Positions 18,793 through 28,611 of a DNA stretch of 64,000 nucleotides are shown piece after piece (position 1 is the first letter of the stretch; every line of letters begins with the position of its first letter). The notes below the pieces were generated by a model. That model was not told where the DNA came from. It worked only from the letters and a program-made list of their open reading frames with translations, and did not search any database. The position numbers were made by a program, and so were the translations under genes. Source of the stretch: CAWDAQ01 sp963800325 (GTDB taxonomy: Bacteria; Actinomycetota; Actinomycetes; Actinomycetales; Dermatophilaceae); assembly GCA_963800325.1 (NCBI GenBank), contig CAWDAQ010000005.1:1116001-1180000 (forward strand), written 5' to 3'.

Positions 18793-19371
18793 ATGAGCGG
18801 CGGCGGCAGCGGCGGATCCGGCCCCACGTCCGGTCCGGTGCAGCCCGCACCCGGTGACGGCGCCGAGCGGGCCGCGCGGGCGCTCGCCGCCAGCGGGGTC
18901 GAGCACAGGATCACACGGCACGGGCCGGCGCGCTCGTTGCCGGAGGCGGCGGCGGCCCGGGGCGTGGCGCCGCGCGACGTCGTGAAGACCCTCGTCGTCC
19001 GCCGCGGGGAGGGGGACCACCTGTTCGTCCTCGTCCCCGGCGACCGGCAGATCTCGTGGCCGAAGCTGCGCGCCCTCCTCGGCGTGAGCCGGCTGTCGAT
19101 GCCGGACGCGGAGACGGCACGCGAGGTCACCGGGTACGAGCGCGGCACGATCACGCCGTTCGGCGCGCGCGTCGCGTGGCCGGTCGTCCTCGACGCCACC
19201 CTCGCCGGGAGGACGGTGTCCATCGGCGCCGGGGCGCACGGCGTGGCCGCGACGGTCGCCGCGGACGACGTCGCCGCCGCCCTGGGCGCCGAGGTCGCCG
19301 ACGTCACCGACCCGCTCGCGCAGGAGACCGGCACGACGGGAACCGGCACGACCACCGGGCCCCGCGCCTGA
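18793..19371 (+). CDS. YbaK/EbsC-type aminoacyl-tRNA deacylase
   Basis: Protein of 192 residues with the YbaK/ProX editing domain (about residues 25-175). Seen motifs are GVAPRDVVKTLVVR, which contains the catalytic-region lysine of the family, FVLVPGDRQISWPKLRALLG and RGTITPFGARVAWPVVLDATL. Members hydrolyse mischarged tRNA, typically Cys-tRNA(Pro). A Gly/Ser-rich N-terminus and a Thr-rich C-terminus are unconserved. The gene runs against all hut genes and sits between hutU and the M20 hydrolase gene, with only 23 bases to the divergent start. No functional link to histidine breakdown is known. Confidence 0.88.
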   Translation: MSGGGSGGSGPTSGPVQPAPGDGAERAARALAASGVEHRITRHGPARSLPEAAAARGVAPRDVVKTLVVRRGEGDHLFVLVPGDRQISWPKLRALLGVSRLSMPDAETAREVTGYERGTITPFGARVAWPVVLDATLAGRTVSIGAGAHGVAATVAADDVAAALGAEVADVTDPLAQETGTTGTGTTTGPRA

Positions 19372-19409
19372 CCCGCCGCCCGGGTCGACGGGCGCGAGCG
19401 AGGGGGCCG

Positions 19410-21068
<1,659 letters not shown>

Positions 21069-21128
21069 CGTTCTCTCCTCCGGTCGCTCGTGTCGCTCGC
21101 GTGTCGGTCGGTCGTCTCGGTCCGTCGT

Positions 21129-21156
21129 GGTGGGTGGGCGTCGGTGGGTGGGCGTC
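21129..21156. repeat. 14-base tandem duplication between hutH and hutU
   Basis: GGTGGGTGGGCGTC occurs at 21129-21142 and 21143-21156, followed by a partial third copy. It occupies the middle of the hutH-hutU gap; no function can be assigned. Confidence 0.8.
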
Positions 21157-21198
21157 GGTGGGTGTGGGGTCTGCGTGGTGGTTCCGGGTCGGCCCGCG

Positions 21199-22761
21199 TC
21201 AGTGCAGCGGTCCGGTGGCCGACTCGGCCGCGGCCCGGACCGCGCCCCGGACGAGCAGGTGGTGGGCCGCGTGGATCTCCGGGGCCAGCCACCGGTCCTC
21301 CCCCGGCGCCGAGGCGCCGGCGGCGGTGAGCGCGGCGACGACGGCCGCGCCCGCCGGGGAGGGCTCCAGCGGCGCCCGCAGCTGCAGCGCGCGGGCGGCC
21401 GTGAGGACCTCGACGGCGAGCACCCGGCCGAGCCCGTCCACCGAGCGGCGCAGCTTCCGGGCGGCGGCCCAGCCCATCGAGACGTGGTCCTCCTGCATCG
21501 CGCTGCTCGGGATCGAGTCGACGCTGGCCGGGGCCGCGAGCCGCTTGAGCTCGGAGACCACGGCCGCCTGGGTGTACTGGGCGATCATGTGCCCGGAGTC
21601 GACCCCGGGGTCGTCGGCGAGGAACGGGTGGAGGCCGTGGTTGCGGGCGACGTCGAGGAACCGGTCGGTGCGGCGCTCGCTCATGCTCGCGACGTCCGCG
21701 GCGACGACGGCGAGGAAGTCGAGCACGTACGCGACCGGGGCCCCGTGGAAGTTGCCGTTGCTCTCGACCCGGCCGTCGAGGGTGACGACGGGGTTGTCGA
21801 CCGCGGCGGCGAGCTCGCGCTCGGCGACCGAGGTCGCGTGGGCGAGGGTGTCCCGGGCGGCGCCGTGGACCTGCGGGGCACACCGCAGCGAGTAGGCGTC
21901 CTGGACCCGGGTGCACGCCTCCGGGTCCCGGTGGCTCTCCCGGATCCCGCTGTCGGCGAGCAGCGCCCGGAGGTTGGCCGCGGAGTCCGCCTGGCCGGGG
22001 TGCGGTCGCAGGGCCTGCAGGTCCGCGGCGAAGACGTCGTCGGTGCCGAGCAGGCCCTCGACGCTCATCGCGGCGGCGACGTCGGCGGAGGCGAGCAGCC
22101 CCCGCAGGTCGGCGATCGCGAGGCAGAGCATCCCGAGCATCCCGTCGGTGCCGTTGATGAGGGCCAGGCCCTCCTTCTCGGCGAGCTCGACCGGGGCGAT
22201 GCCGGCCTCGGCGAGCGCGTCCGCGGCGGGGACGACCTCGCCGCCGGCGTCGCGGACGAGGCCCTCGCCCATGGCGGCCAGGGCGCAGTGCGCGAGCGGG
22301 GCGAGGTCCCCCGAGCAGCCCAGGGAGCCGTACTCGTGGACGACGGGGGTGATGCCGGCGTTGAGCAGGTCGACGTAGGCGCGCAGCGTCGAGGGACGGA
22401 CCCCCGTGCGGCCGGTGGCCAGCGTCGAGGCGCGCAGCAGCATGAGCGCCCGGACGACCTCCCGCTCGACCTCCGGGCCGGAGCCCGCGGCGTGGGAGCG
22501 GATCAGGCTGCGCTGGAGCCGGGCGCGCTGCTCGGTGGGGATGTGCCGGGTCGCGAGTGCGCCGAACCCGGTCGAGATGCCGTAGTGGGGGATCGTGTCG
22601 CTCGCGAGCGCGTCGACGATCTCGCGGCTGCGGGCGACCTCGGCCCACGAGTCCTCGGTCACCTCGACGCTCGCGCCGCCGCGGGCGACGCCGACGACCT
22701 CGTCGAGGGTGAGCGGCCCGGTGCCGACCCGGACGACTTCGGTGGTCTGCGCGGTGGTCAT
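21199..22761 (-). CDS. hutH: Histidine ammonia-lyase
   Basis: First enzyme of the pathway: removes ammonia from L-histidine to give urocanate. About 520 residues. The electrophilic MIO cofactor forms from the tripeptide in GSLGCSGDLAPLAH, here Cys-Ser-Gly rather than the common Ala-Ser-Gly. The N-terminal YGISTGFGALA loop with its catalytic Tyr and the GNFHGAPVAY region are present. ATG 22759-22761 is chosen; an ATG three codons upstream is possible and neither has a clear ribosome site. It is divergent from an IclR regulator whose probable operator lies between them, so induction by a pathway intermediate such as urocanate is likely. Confidence 0.96.
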   Translation of the reverse strand: MTTAQTTEVVRVGTGPLTLDEVVGVARGGASVEVTEDSWAEVARSREIVDALASDTIPHYGISTGFGALATRHIPTEQRARLQRSLIRSHAAGSGPEVEREVVRALMLLRASTLATGRTGVRPSTLRAYVDLLNAGITPVVHEYGSLGCSGDLAPLAHCALAAMGEGLVRDAGGEVVPAADALAEAGIAPVELAEKEGLALINGTDGMLGMLCLAIADLRGLLASADVAAAMSVEGLLGTDDVFAADLQALRPHPGQADSAANLRALLADSGIRESHRDPEACTRVQDAYSLRCAPQVHGAARDTLAHATSVAERELAAAVDNPVVTLDGRVESNGNFHGAPVAYVLDFLAVVAADVASMSERRTDRFLDVARNHGLHPFLADDPGVDSGHMIAQYTQAAVVSELKRLAAPASVDSIPSSAMQEDHVSMGWAAARKLRRSVDGLGRVLAVEVLTAARALQLRAPLEPSPAGAAVVAALTAAGASAPGEDRWLAPEIHAAHHLLVRGAVRAAAESATGPLH

Positions 22762-22816
22762 GCCCCCCATTGAAGGCTCGCGCGGGCGTCGCCGACAGCC
22801 ACGGAGGAGCGATTGC

Positions 22817-22832
22817 GTCTCGGATGCGAGAC
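22817..22832. promoter_or_regulatory. Probable IclR operator between hutH and iclR
   Basis: GTCTCG (22817-22822), GATG and CGAGAC (22827-22832) form a perfect 6-4-6 inverted repeat in the 101-base divergent region. The centre is about 63 bases from hutH and 38 bases from the regulator start, so one site could control both. Confidence 0.65.
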
Positions 22833-22862
22833 AGTTGGCCCGGTCGGCTGCGAGCATGGGGC

Positions 22863-23624
22863 ATGGCCAACGCACCGGCGGCCGGGGCCGCGCTCGACGT
22901 CCTCGAGCTGCTCGCCAGGCACGCCCAGCCGCTGCCCGCGGCGAGCATCGCCCGCAGCCTCGGGCTGCCCCGGTCGAGCACGTACCACCTGCTCGGGGTC
23001 CTCGTCCGCCGCGGCTACGTCACCCACCTCGCCGAGGAGCGCCGCTGGGGGCTCGGTGTCGCGGCGTACGAGCTCGGCAGCGCCTACCAGCGCCAGGCGC
23101 CGCTGCAGCGCGTCGCCCGGCCGGTGCTCGAGCGGCTCGTCGACGCGACGACGCACAACGGGCACCTCGCGACCCTCCACGGTCGCGACGTGCTCTACCT
23201 CGTCGAGGAGCGCGCGCCGGGCAGGCCGCTGCTCGTCACCGACGTCGGGGTCCGGCTCCCGGCGCCGCTGACCGCGAGCGGCCTGGCCATGCTCGCCGCG
23301 CTGCCCGCGGCCGGGGTGCGGGCGCTGTACCCGCACCGGGACGCCCTCGTACGCCGGAACGGCCGGGGCCCGGCGACGACGACCGAGCTGCGCCGCCTGC
23401 TCACCGAGGTCCGCGGCCGCGGGTACGCCCGGGAGGAGGGCACCGTGACCCCGGGGCTGTCCTCGGTCGCCCGGGCGGCGAGCGACCACACCGGGTACCC
23501 GGTCGCGAGCGTCGCGCTGACGTACCCGACCGACGAGGTCGGCGAGGCCGAGGTGGCCCGGCTCGCCGCCGCGGTCGGCCGGGCCGCCGACACGCTCTCG
23601 GCCCGGCTGGGGGGCCGGTCCTGA
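22863..23624 (+). CDS. IclR-family transcriptional regulator of the hut genes
   Basis: Protein of 253 residues. The N-terminal winged helix (about residues 8-65: ALDVLELLARHAQPLPAASIARSLGLPRSSTYHLLGVLVRRGYV) is followed by an IclR effector domain with ATLHGRDVLYLVEERAPGRPLLVTDVGVRLPAPLTASG, YAREEGTVTPGLSSVARA and HTGYPVASVALTYP. The effector is probably urocanate or a related intermediate, inferred from position only. The ATG at 22863 has no strong ribosome site. It is divergent from hutH across a perfect inverted repeat. Confidence 0.9.
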   Translation: MANAPAAGAALDVLELLARHAQPLPAASIARSLGLPRSSTYHLLGVLVRRGYVTHLAEERRWGLGVAAYELGSAYQRQAPLQRVARPVLERLVDATTHNGHLATLHGRDVLYLVEERAPGRPLLVTDVGVRLPAPLTASGLAMLAALPAAGVRALYPHRDALVRRNGRGPATTTELRRLLTEVRGRGYAREEGTVTPGLSSVARAASDHTGYPVASVALTYPTDEVGEAEVARLAAAVGRAADTLSARLGGRS

Positions 23625-23699
23625 GGGGCGAGCCCCCGGACGGCCGGGGGCTGGGGACGGCTCCGGCGGGAGCGGGGCCGGGCGTGCGACTCTGTGCGG

Positions 23700-24272
23700 G
23701 TGCTGACCGACTCCGACCTGCCCGACGTCACCGTGCTCGTGCCGTGCGGCGGTGAGAGCCGCCGGTTCGGCGCCGACAAGACCCGTGCCCCGCTCGCCGG
23801 CTCGACGGTCCTCGACCGGCTGCTGACGGGGCTGCCGCCGCACTGGCCGGTCGTGTGCGTCGGCCCGGAGCGCCCCGTCACCCGGCGGGTCGCCTGGCAG
23901 CGGGAGTCCCCGCCCGGTGGGGGCCCGCTCGCGGCGGTCGCCGCGCCGCTGGCCACGGTGGCGAGTCCGGTCCTCGCCGTCGTCGCCGGGGACCAGCCGC
24001 TCGCCGGGCCGGTCGCGTTGCGGCTCGTCGCCGACCTCCTCGCGCGGCCGGGGCTCGACGGGGTCTGCGCCCGGCAGCCGGACGGCCGGCTCAACCCGCT
24101 GCTCGCCGCCTACCGGACCGGCGCCCTGCGCCGGGCGGTCCCGGCGGACCCGGCGGGGCGCCCCGCGGCGTTCCTGCTCGACGTCCTCGAGGTCGGCGCC
24201 GTCGACGCGGACACCCCGGACGTCGACACGCCGTCCGACCTCGAGGCGCTCGCGTCTAGGTTGGACCCATGA
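23700..24272 (+). CDS. MobA-like nucleotidyltransferase
   Basis: NTP-transferase fold of about 190 residues. It begins VTVLVPCGGESRRFGADKTRAPLAGSTVLDRLL, a version of the LAGGxSxRxGxDK nucleotide-binding signature, and continues with VLAVVAGDQPLAGPVALRLVADLL and PDGRLNPLLAAYRTGALR, as in molybdenum cofactor guanylyltransferases. The first glycine block is PCGGESRRFG rather than LAGG. The start is uncertain between GTG 23694 and 23700; GACTCT six bases before 23700 favours the latter as a leaderless start. It overlaps the quinone oxidoreductase start by ATGA. No other cofactor genes lie nearby. Confidence 0.8.
   Translation: MLTDSDLPDVTVLVPCGGESRRFGADKTRAPLAGSTVLDRLLTGLPPHWPVVCVGPERPVTRRVAWQRESPPGGGPLAAVAAPLATVASPVLAVVAGDQPLAGPVALRLVADLLARPGLDGVCARQPDGRLNPLLAAYRTGALRRAVPADPAGRPAAFLLDVLEVGAVDADTPDVDTPSDLEALASRLDP
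24257..24262 (+). promoter_or_regulatory. Leaderless -10 element of the quinone oxidoreductase gene
   Basis: TAGGTT, six bases (GGACCC), then ATG at 24269. It lies inside the 3' end of the upstream gene, so the oxidoreductase may have its own promoter as well as read-through. Confidence 0.5.
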
Positions 24273-25255
24273 AGGCGATCACGATCCCCGAGTTCGGTGA
24301 CGCGGACGCGCTCGTCCCCGCCGACGTCGACGCCCCCGAGCCCGCCGCCGGGCAGGTGCGGCTGCGGGTCGCCGCCGCGGGCGTCAACCGTGCCGACGTC
24401 ATGCAGCGGATGGGCTTCTACCCCCCGCCACAGGGGGCCTCGCACCTGCCCGGCCTCGAGGTGAGCGGGACGGTCGACGCGCTCGGCGACGGCGTGGGTG
24501 ACTGGTCGGTCGGGGACGAGGTCTGCGCGCTGCTCGACGGCGGCGGGTACGCCGAGCAGGTGTGCGTCCCGGCGACGCAGGTGCTGCCGGTCCCGGCGGG
24601 GGTCTCCCTCGTCGACGCCGCCGCGCTGCCCGAGGTGGCGTGCACGGTGTGGTCCAACCTCGTCATGACGGCCGGGCTGCGTCGCGGCCAGACCCTGCTC
24701 GTCCACGGCGGGTCCTCCGGGGTCGGCACCATGGCGGTGCAGGTCGCCCACGAGCTCGGGGCGAGGGTCGCGGTCACCGCCGGCAGCGCCGAGAAACTCG
24801 CCTTCTGCCGGGACCTCGGTGCCGACGTCCTGGTCAACTACCGCGAGCAGGACTTCGTCGAGGTGGTGCGCGAGGCGACGGACGGCCGGGGCGTCGACGT
24901 CATCCTCGACAACATCGGCGCGAAGTACCTCGGCCGCAACGTCGACGCGCTCGCCACCGACGGGCGGCTCGTCGTGATCGGGCTCATGGGAGGCCGCAAG
25001 GGCGAGCTCGACCTCGGCACGCTGCTCGCGAAGCGGGCCGGGGTCGTCGCCACCTCGCTGCGCGCCCGACCGGTCGCGGAGAAGGCCGAGATCGTCGCCG
25101 CGGTCCGCGAGCACGTCTGGCCGATGGTCGCGGCCGGCTCCGTCCGTCCGATCGTCCACTCCCGCCACCCCCTCGAGCAGGCCTCCGCGGCCCACGCCGA
25201 GATGGAGGCGAGCGGCCACATCGGCAAGATCCTCCTCCTCACCCCCACGGGTTGA
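24269..25255 (+). CDS. NAD(P)H-quinone oxidoreductase (zinc-free MDR family)
   Basis: Cytosolic medium-chain reductase of 328 residues, close to the PIG3 type of quinone oxidoreductase. The GroES-like domain (to about 120) contains AAGVNRADVMQRMGFYPPPQGASHLPGLEVSG; the Rossmann domain has LVHGGSSGVGTMAVQVAHELGARV and VDVILDNIGAKYLGRN. No zinc ligands are present, as expected for the group. The ATG start overlaps the MobA-like stop. The stop codon lies inside a 60-base perfect palindrome that probably ends transcription. Confidence 0.92.
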   Translation: MKAITIPEFGDADALVPADVDAPEPAAGQVRLRVAAAGVNRADVMQRMGFYPPPQGASHLPGLEVSGTVDALGDGVGDWSVGDEVCALLDGGGYAEQVCVPATQVLPVPAGVSLVDAAALPEVACTVWSNLVMTAGLRRGQTLLVHGGSSGVGTMAVQVAHELGARVAVTAGSAEKLAFCRDLGADVLVNYREQDFVEVVREATDGRGVDVILDNIGAKYLGRNVDALATDGRLVVIGLMGGRKGELDLGTLLAKRAGVVATSLRARPVAEKAEIVAAVREHVWPMVAAGSVRPIVHSRHPLEQASAAHAEMEASGHIGKILLLTPTG

Positions 25256-25310
25256 GTGAGCAGTTTCTGTCCTCGACGCGCGCGTCGAGGACAGAAACTG
25301 CTCACTCAAC
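25251..25310. repeat. 60-base perfect palindrome at the end of the quinone oxidoreductase gene
   Basis: Two 30-base arms, 25251-25280 (starting GTTGAGTGAGCAGTTTCTGT) and 25281-25310 (ending CAGAAACTGCTCACTCAAC), are exact reverse complements with no spacer; the centre is GACGCG|CGCGTC. It includes the stop codon at 25253-25255. The arms are markedly more AT-rich than the surrounding DNA. Terminator or repeat-element function is likely. Confidence 0.95.
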
Positions 25311-25454
25311 GTGCTGTCGGGACCCCGCCGCAGGGTGTCACCCCGGGGAGTCCGGGGAATCCGGGGAATCCGGCCGTGTCCCTAGCCAAGCCGATCCGGG
25401 GGGCCGTAGCGTCGTGGACGCAGGCCGTGCCACCGACCCGAGAGAAGGCCCGCC

Positions 25455-26393
25455 ATGACCGCGACCACGTGGAGCCAGACCGACCTCCTCCGGGAGCTCA
25501 ACCAGGTCGTGGAGAAGGAGCTGAACCGGCACTACCGCATGGCCAAGGAGTGGTACCCGCACGACTACATCCCGTGGAGCGAGGGGCGCAACTTCGACGG
25601 GCTCATGGAGGGCGACCCGTGGAGCCCGGACGACGCCGACATCTCCGACGTCGCGCGCAGCGCCCTCATCGTCAACCTCCTCACCGAGGACAACCTCCCG
25701 AGCTACCACCACGAGATCGCGACGATCTTCGGGCGCGACGACGCCTGGGGGGACTGGGTGCACCGGTGGACCGCCGAGGAGGGCCGGCACGGCATCGCGA
25801 TGCGCGACTACATGCTCGTCAAGCGCATGGTCGACCCGACCGCGCTCGAGGACTTCCGGATGAAGCACATGTCGACCGGGTACGAGTCGGCCCACTCCGG
25901 TGAGCTGGTCCACTCGCTCGCCTACGTCTCGTTCCAGGAGCTCGCGACCCGGGTGAGCCACCGCAACACCGGCAGGTACACGACCGACCCGATGGCCGAC
26001 CGGCTGCTCGCGCGGATCTCGGCCGACGAGAACCTCCACATGGTCTTCTACCGGAACCTGCTCAAGGCGGCCCTGGAGATCGCACCGAGCCAGACCATGG
26101 TGGCGGTCCGCGACGTCGTCAAGGGCTTCCAGATGCCCGGGACGGACATCCCCGGGTTCCAGCGCAAGGCCGTCGAGATGGCCGTCGCCGGGATCTACGA
26201 CCTCCGCTCGCACCGGGACGAGGTCGTCGCCCCGGTGCTGCGGTTCTGGAAGGTCTGGGACGTCGAGAACCTCACCGACGAGGGCGAGCAGGCCCGCCTC
26301 GACCTCGCCGCGTACATGGACGAGCTCGACGCAAAGGCGACCAAGTTCGAGGAGAAGCGCGAGACCATGCGCGCCCGGATGGCCATCGACTGA
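25455..26393 (+). CDS. Acyl-ACP desaturase
   Basis: Soluble di-iron fatty acid desaturase of 312 residues, related to DesA proteins of mycobacteria and plant stearoyl-ACP desaturase. The iron-binding motifs are visible as E78 in LTEDNLPSYHHE, EEGRH at 108-112, and a second pair around SFQELATRVSHRNTG and ADENLHMVFYRN. It would insert a cis double bond into an acyl chain on acyl carrier protein. The ATG follows GAGAGAAGG. It may supply unsaturated substrates for TmsAB, encoded 32 kb away. A 94-base inverted repeat follows the stop. Confidence 0.93.
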   Translation: MTATTWSQTDLLRELNQVVEKELNRHYRMAKEWYPHDYIPWSEGRNFDGLMEGDPWSPDDADISDVARSALIVNLLTEDNLPSYHHEIATIFGRDDAWGDWVHRWTAEEGRHGIAMRDYMLVKRMVDPTALEDFRMKHMSTGYESAHSGELVHSLAYVSFQELATRVSHRNTGRYTTDPMADRLLARISADENLHMVFYRNLLKAALEIAPSQTMVAVRDVVKGFQMPGTDIPGFQRKAVEMAVAGIYDLRSHRDEVVAPVLRFWKVWDVENLTDEGEQARLDLAAYMDELDAKATKFEEKRETMRARMAID

Positions 26394-26424
26394 CCTCCGC
26401 CCCCGACGAGCTCCGTCCGCCGGG

Positions 26425-26518
26425 CCCCGTATCCGCACTTCGTGCCCGGTTGACCGCGCAAAGTGGGCGGATCGCCCGCGCGTGGGCGGCCAACCGGGCA
26501 CGAAGTGCGGATACGGGG
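26425..26518. repeat. Intergenic palindromic repeat, complete copy
   Basis: Arms 26425-26452 and 26491-26518 are perfect 28-base complements; the inner part of the left arm reads TCCGCACTTCGTGCCCGGTT. The 38-base loop holds a smaller GGGCG-GAT-CGCCC hairpin. The arm core is shared with the elements at 8448-8514 and 60436-60529. It lies between desaturase and bpa. Confidence 0.92.
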
Positions 26519-26546
26519 GGCGGGGTGGGTGGGGCACCATGAGGGG

Positions 26547-27173
26547 ATGACCGGTGAGCACGAGGCGGAGAGCGGGCAGGGTGGGGCCGGCGGCGGGGAC
26601 CCGGAGCGCCTCGTCGTCGTGACCCAGAGCGGGATGGGGGTCCACGACCGGCGCGAGGGGGACGACCGGGGTGAGGGGGACGGCGGGGGCGAGGGGGACG
26701 GCACGCAGGAGCGGGGCAACCCGGCCGACCTCGTCGAGCAGCCGGCCAAGGTGATGCGGATCGGCTCGATGATCAAGCAGCTCCTCGAGGAGGTCCGCTC
26801 CGCCCCCCTCGACGAGCGCGGCCGGGCCCGGCTCGCCGACGTCCACCGGCGCAGCCTCGACGAGCTCAAGGACGGACTGGCCCCCGAGCTCGTCGAGGAG
26901 CTGGACCGGATCGCGCTCCCGCTCGGCGACGCCTCCCCGACCGACGCCGAGCTGCGGATCGCCCAGGCGCAGCTCGTCGGGTGGCTCGAAGGGCTGTTCC
27001 ACGGCATCCAGACCGCGCTCGTCGCCCAGCAGATGGCCGCCCAGCAGCAGCTCCAGCAGATGCGGATGCTGCCACCCGGGGGACCGCACGGCCACCCGGG
27101 AGGACCGGGCCTAGCCGGGTCACCCGGGGAAGCGGGTCCCCTCGAGGCCGGGCCAGGCGGGCGCGCCCGGTGA
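26547..27173 (+). CDS. bpa: Bacterial proteasome activator-like protein (DUF2587)
   Basis: Predicted 208-residue homologue of Bpa/PafE, the ATP-independent ring activator of the actinobacterial 20S proteasome. The conserved helical core (about residues 57-155) includes NPADLVEQPAKVMRIGSMIKQLLEEVRSAPLDE and ELRIAQAQLVGWLEGLFHGIQTALVAQQMAAQQQ. An acidic N-terminus (RREGDDRGEGDGGGEG) and a Gly/Pro-rich tail flank it. The characterised protein docks through a C-terminal GQYL motif; this one ends PGGRAR. It may therefore not open a proteasome, or may act elsewhere. ATG 26547 is preceded by CACCAT at six bases, fitting a leaderless start. Confidence 0.85.
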   Translation: MTGEHEAESGQGGAGGGDPERLVVVTQSGMGVHDRREGDDRGEGDGGGEGDGTQERGNPADLVEQPAKVMRIGSMIKQLLEEVRSAPLDERGRARLADVHRRSLDELKDGLAPELVEELDRIALPLGDASPTDAELRIAQAQLVGWLEGLFHGIQTALVAQQMAAQQQLQQMRMLPPGGPHGHPGGPGLAGSPGEAGPLEAGPGGRAR

Positions 27174-27219
27174 GGGGACCGGCCAGTACCTCTGATCCCC
27201 GGCCCGGTGCGGCGCGGCC

Positions 27220-28524
27220 TCAGCCGGCGGGTCGGGGATCAGGGACGCCCGACGGCTCGGGGGCGGCGAGCCCCCGCAGCGGCGAGAGCCACGCGTACCC
27301 GGCCGCGCCGACCCCGGCGAGGGTGAGCAGGGCCATCGTCGCCCGGACGTCGAGCACGGACGCGAGTGCGCTCGCGCCGAGCGAGCCGGCGGTCCATCCC
27401 ACCCCCCACGACAGCATCCGCCCCGCGGTGTTGACCCGGCCGAGCAGGGCCTCGGGGGTGACCTGCTGGCGGTAGGTCACCGACGCGATGAGGACGAGCT
27501 GGTAGGCCAGCCCCCACACCGTCATCGCTGCGACCGTCACCACCCACTGCGGGGACAGCGCGACGAGCAGCCCGGCGCCGCCGGAGAACGGGATCGCGAG
27601 CACGGTGACCCGCGCGGCCGTCGCCCGGCGCAGCAGCCGCGGCAGGAGCGCCGAGGCGGCGATGCCGCCGATCCCCCAGACGCTGTAGACGAGCCCGAAC
27701 CGCCAGCCCGAGGTCCCGATGCCGATGACCCGGTCGCAGTAGGGCACCGCCAGCGCCATGAACGCGGCGCCGGCGAGGGACTGCAGCGTCCCGACGACGG
27801 TCGTGGCCCGGACCCCGGCGTGGGCCCAGAGGAACCCGAGCCCCTCGCGGACGTCGGCGACGACGACCGTGACCCGCATCGGTCGGCGCCCCTCTCGGGG
27901 ACGGGAGAGGGCCCGGCGCAGGGTGCGCACGACCACGGCGGCGCAGGCGAAGCTCACCGCGTCGACCGCGATGAGGGTCGCCGGGGCGGCGACCGCGAGC
28001 GCGACCCCGACCGCGCCCGGAACCAGGAGGTCGAGGACCCCGCCGATGCCGAAGACCGCGGCGTTGGCGGCCCCCACCCGGTCCCGGCCGACGAGCACCG
28101 GCAGCGCGCCGAAGTTCGCGCCGTCGAAGAAGGTGAACAGCACCTGGGAGACGAACCCCGCGAGCAGGACGTGGACCACGCTGAGCCCGCCGAGCCACCA
28201 CGTCACCGGGATCGAGCCGAGCACGACCGCGTTGGCGAGGTCGGCGGCGACCATGACCCGCTTGCGGTCCCACCGGTCGGCCAGCGCCCCGGCCACGAGG
28301 CCGAACAGGACGTAGGGCAGCGCCTCGAGGGCGCTCGTCAACGCGGTGAGCGGCGCGGAGTGGCTGAGCCGGTACACCAGGACCGGCATGGCGACCAGCG
28401 TCGTCAGCGACCCGGCGGTCGAGACGGTGCGGGCGAGCCAGTACCGGCGGAAGTCGCGGTCCCGGTGGAGCCGGACCGCCGCCGCCCCCCGGGGCCCCGC
28501 GTCCGTCTCCGCCTCCCCCGTCAC
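27220..28524 (-). CDS. MFS transporter (MFS_3 / EntS-like)
   Basis: Exporter-type permease of 434 residues with about twelve membrane segments. Typical features are RLHRDRDFRRYWLARTVSTAGSLTT at the N-terminus, ALADRWDRKRVMVAADLANAVVLG (motif A), and QQVTPEALLGRVNTAGRMLSWGVGWTAGSLGASAL near the end, all seen in the group that includes enterobactin and macrolide exporters. The substrate is unknown. The start GTG at 28522-28524 has GAGACT six bases upstream on its own strand and no ribosome site. It converges with bpa. Confidence 0.9.
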   Translation of the reverse strand: MTGEAETDAGPRGAAAVRLHRDRDFRRYWLARTVSTAGSLTTLVAMPVLVYRLSHSAPLTALTSALEALPYVLFGLVAGALADRWDRKRVMVAADLANAVVLGSIPVTWWLGGLSVVHVLLAGFVSQVLFTFFDGANFGALPVLVGRDRVGAANAAVFGIGGVLDLLVPGAVGVALAVAAPATLIAVDAVSFACAAVVVRTLRRALSRPREGRRPMRVTVVVADVREGLGFLWAHAGVRATTVVGTLQSLAGAAFMALAVPYCDRVIGIGTSGWRFGLVYSVWGIGGIAASALLPRLLRRATAARVTVLAIPFSGGAGLLVALSPQWVVTVAAMTVWGLAYQLVLIASVTYRQQVTPEALLGRVNTAGRMLSWGVGWTAGSLGASALASVLDVRATMALLTLAGVGAAGYAWLSPLRGLAAPEPSGVPDPRPAG

Positions 28525-28530
28525 CGGGAC

Positions 28531-28536
28531 AGTCTC
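28531..28536 (-). promoter_or_regulatory. Leaderless -10 element of the MFS gene
   Basis: On the minus strand GAGACT is followed by six bases and the GTG start at 28524. The same hexamer precedes the pirin gene at 61621. Confidence 0.45.
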
Positions 28537-28572
28537 GCACCGGGCGCCGACACCGCCCGGTCGAGCGGGGTG

Positions 28573-28611
28573 GTCCGCGTCAGCCGTCCGCGTCAGCCGT
28601 CCGCGTCAGCC
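28573..28611. repeat. Three perfect copies of a 13-base unit
   Basis: GTCCGCGTCAGCC is repeated at 28573, 28586 and 28599. The third copy contains the stop codon of the FAD dehydrogenase gene (28606-28608); each copy would supply TGA in its own register. Confidence 0.88.

Noticed and set aside
25256..25458. Small frames on both strands beginning MSSFCPRRARRGQKLLT
   Set aside because: The identical peptide on both strands is a by-product of the perfect palindrome, not evidence for a gene.
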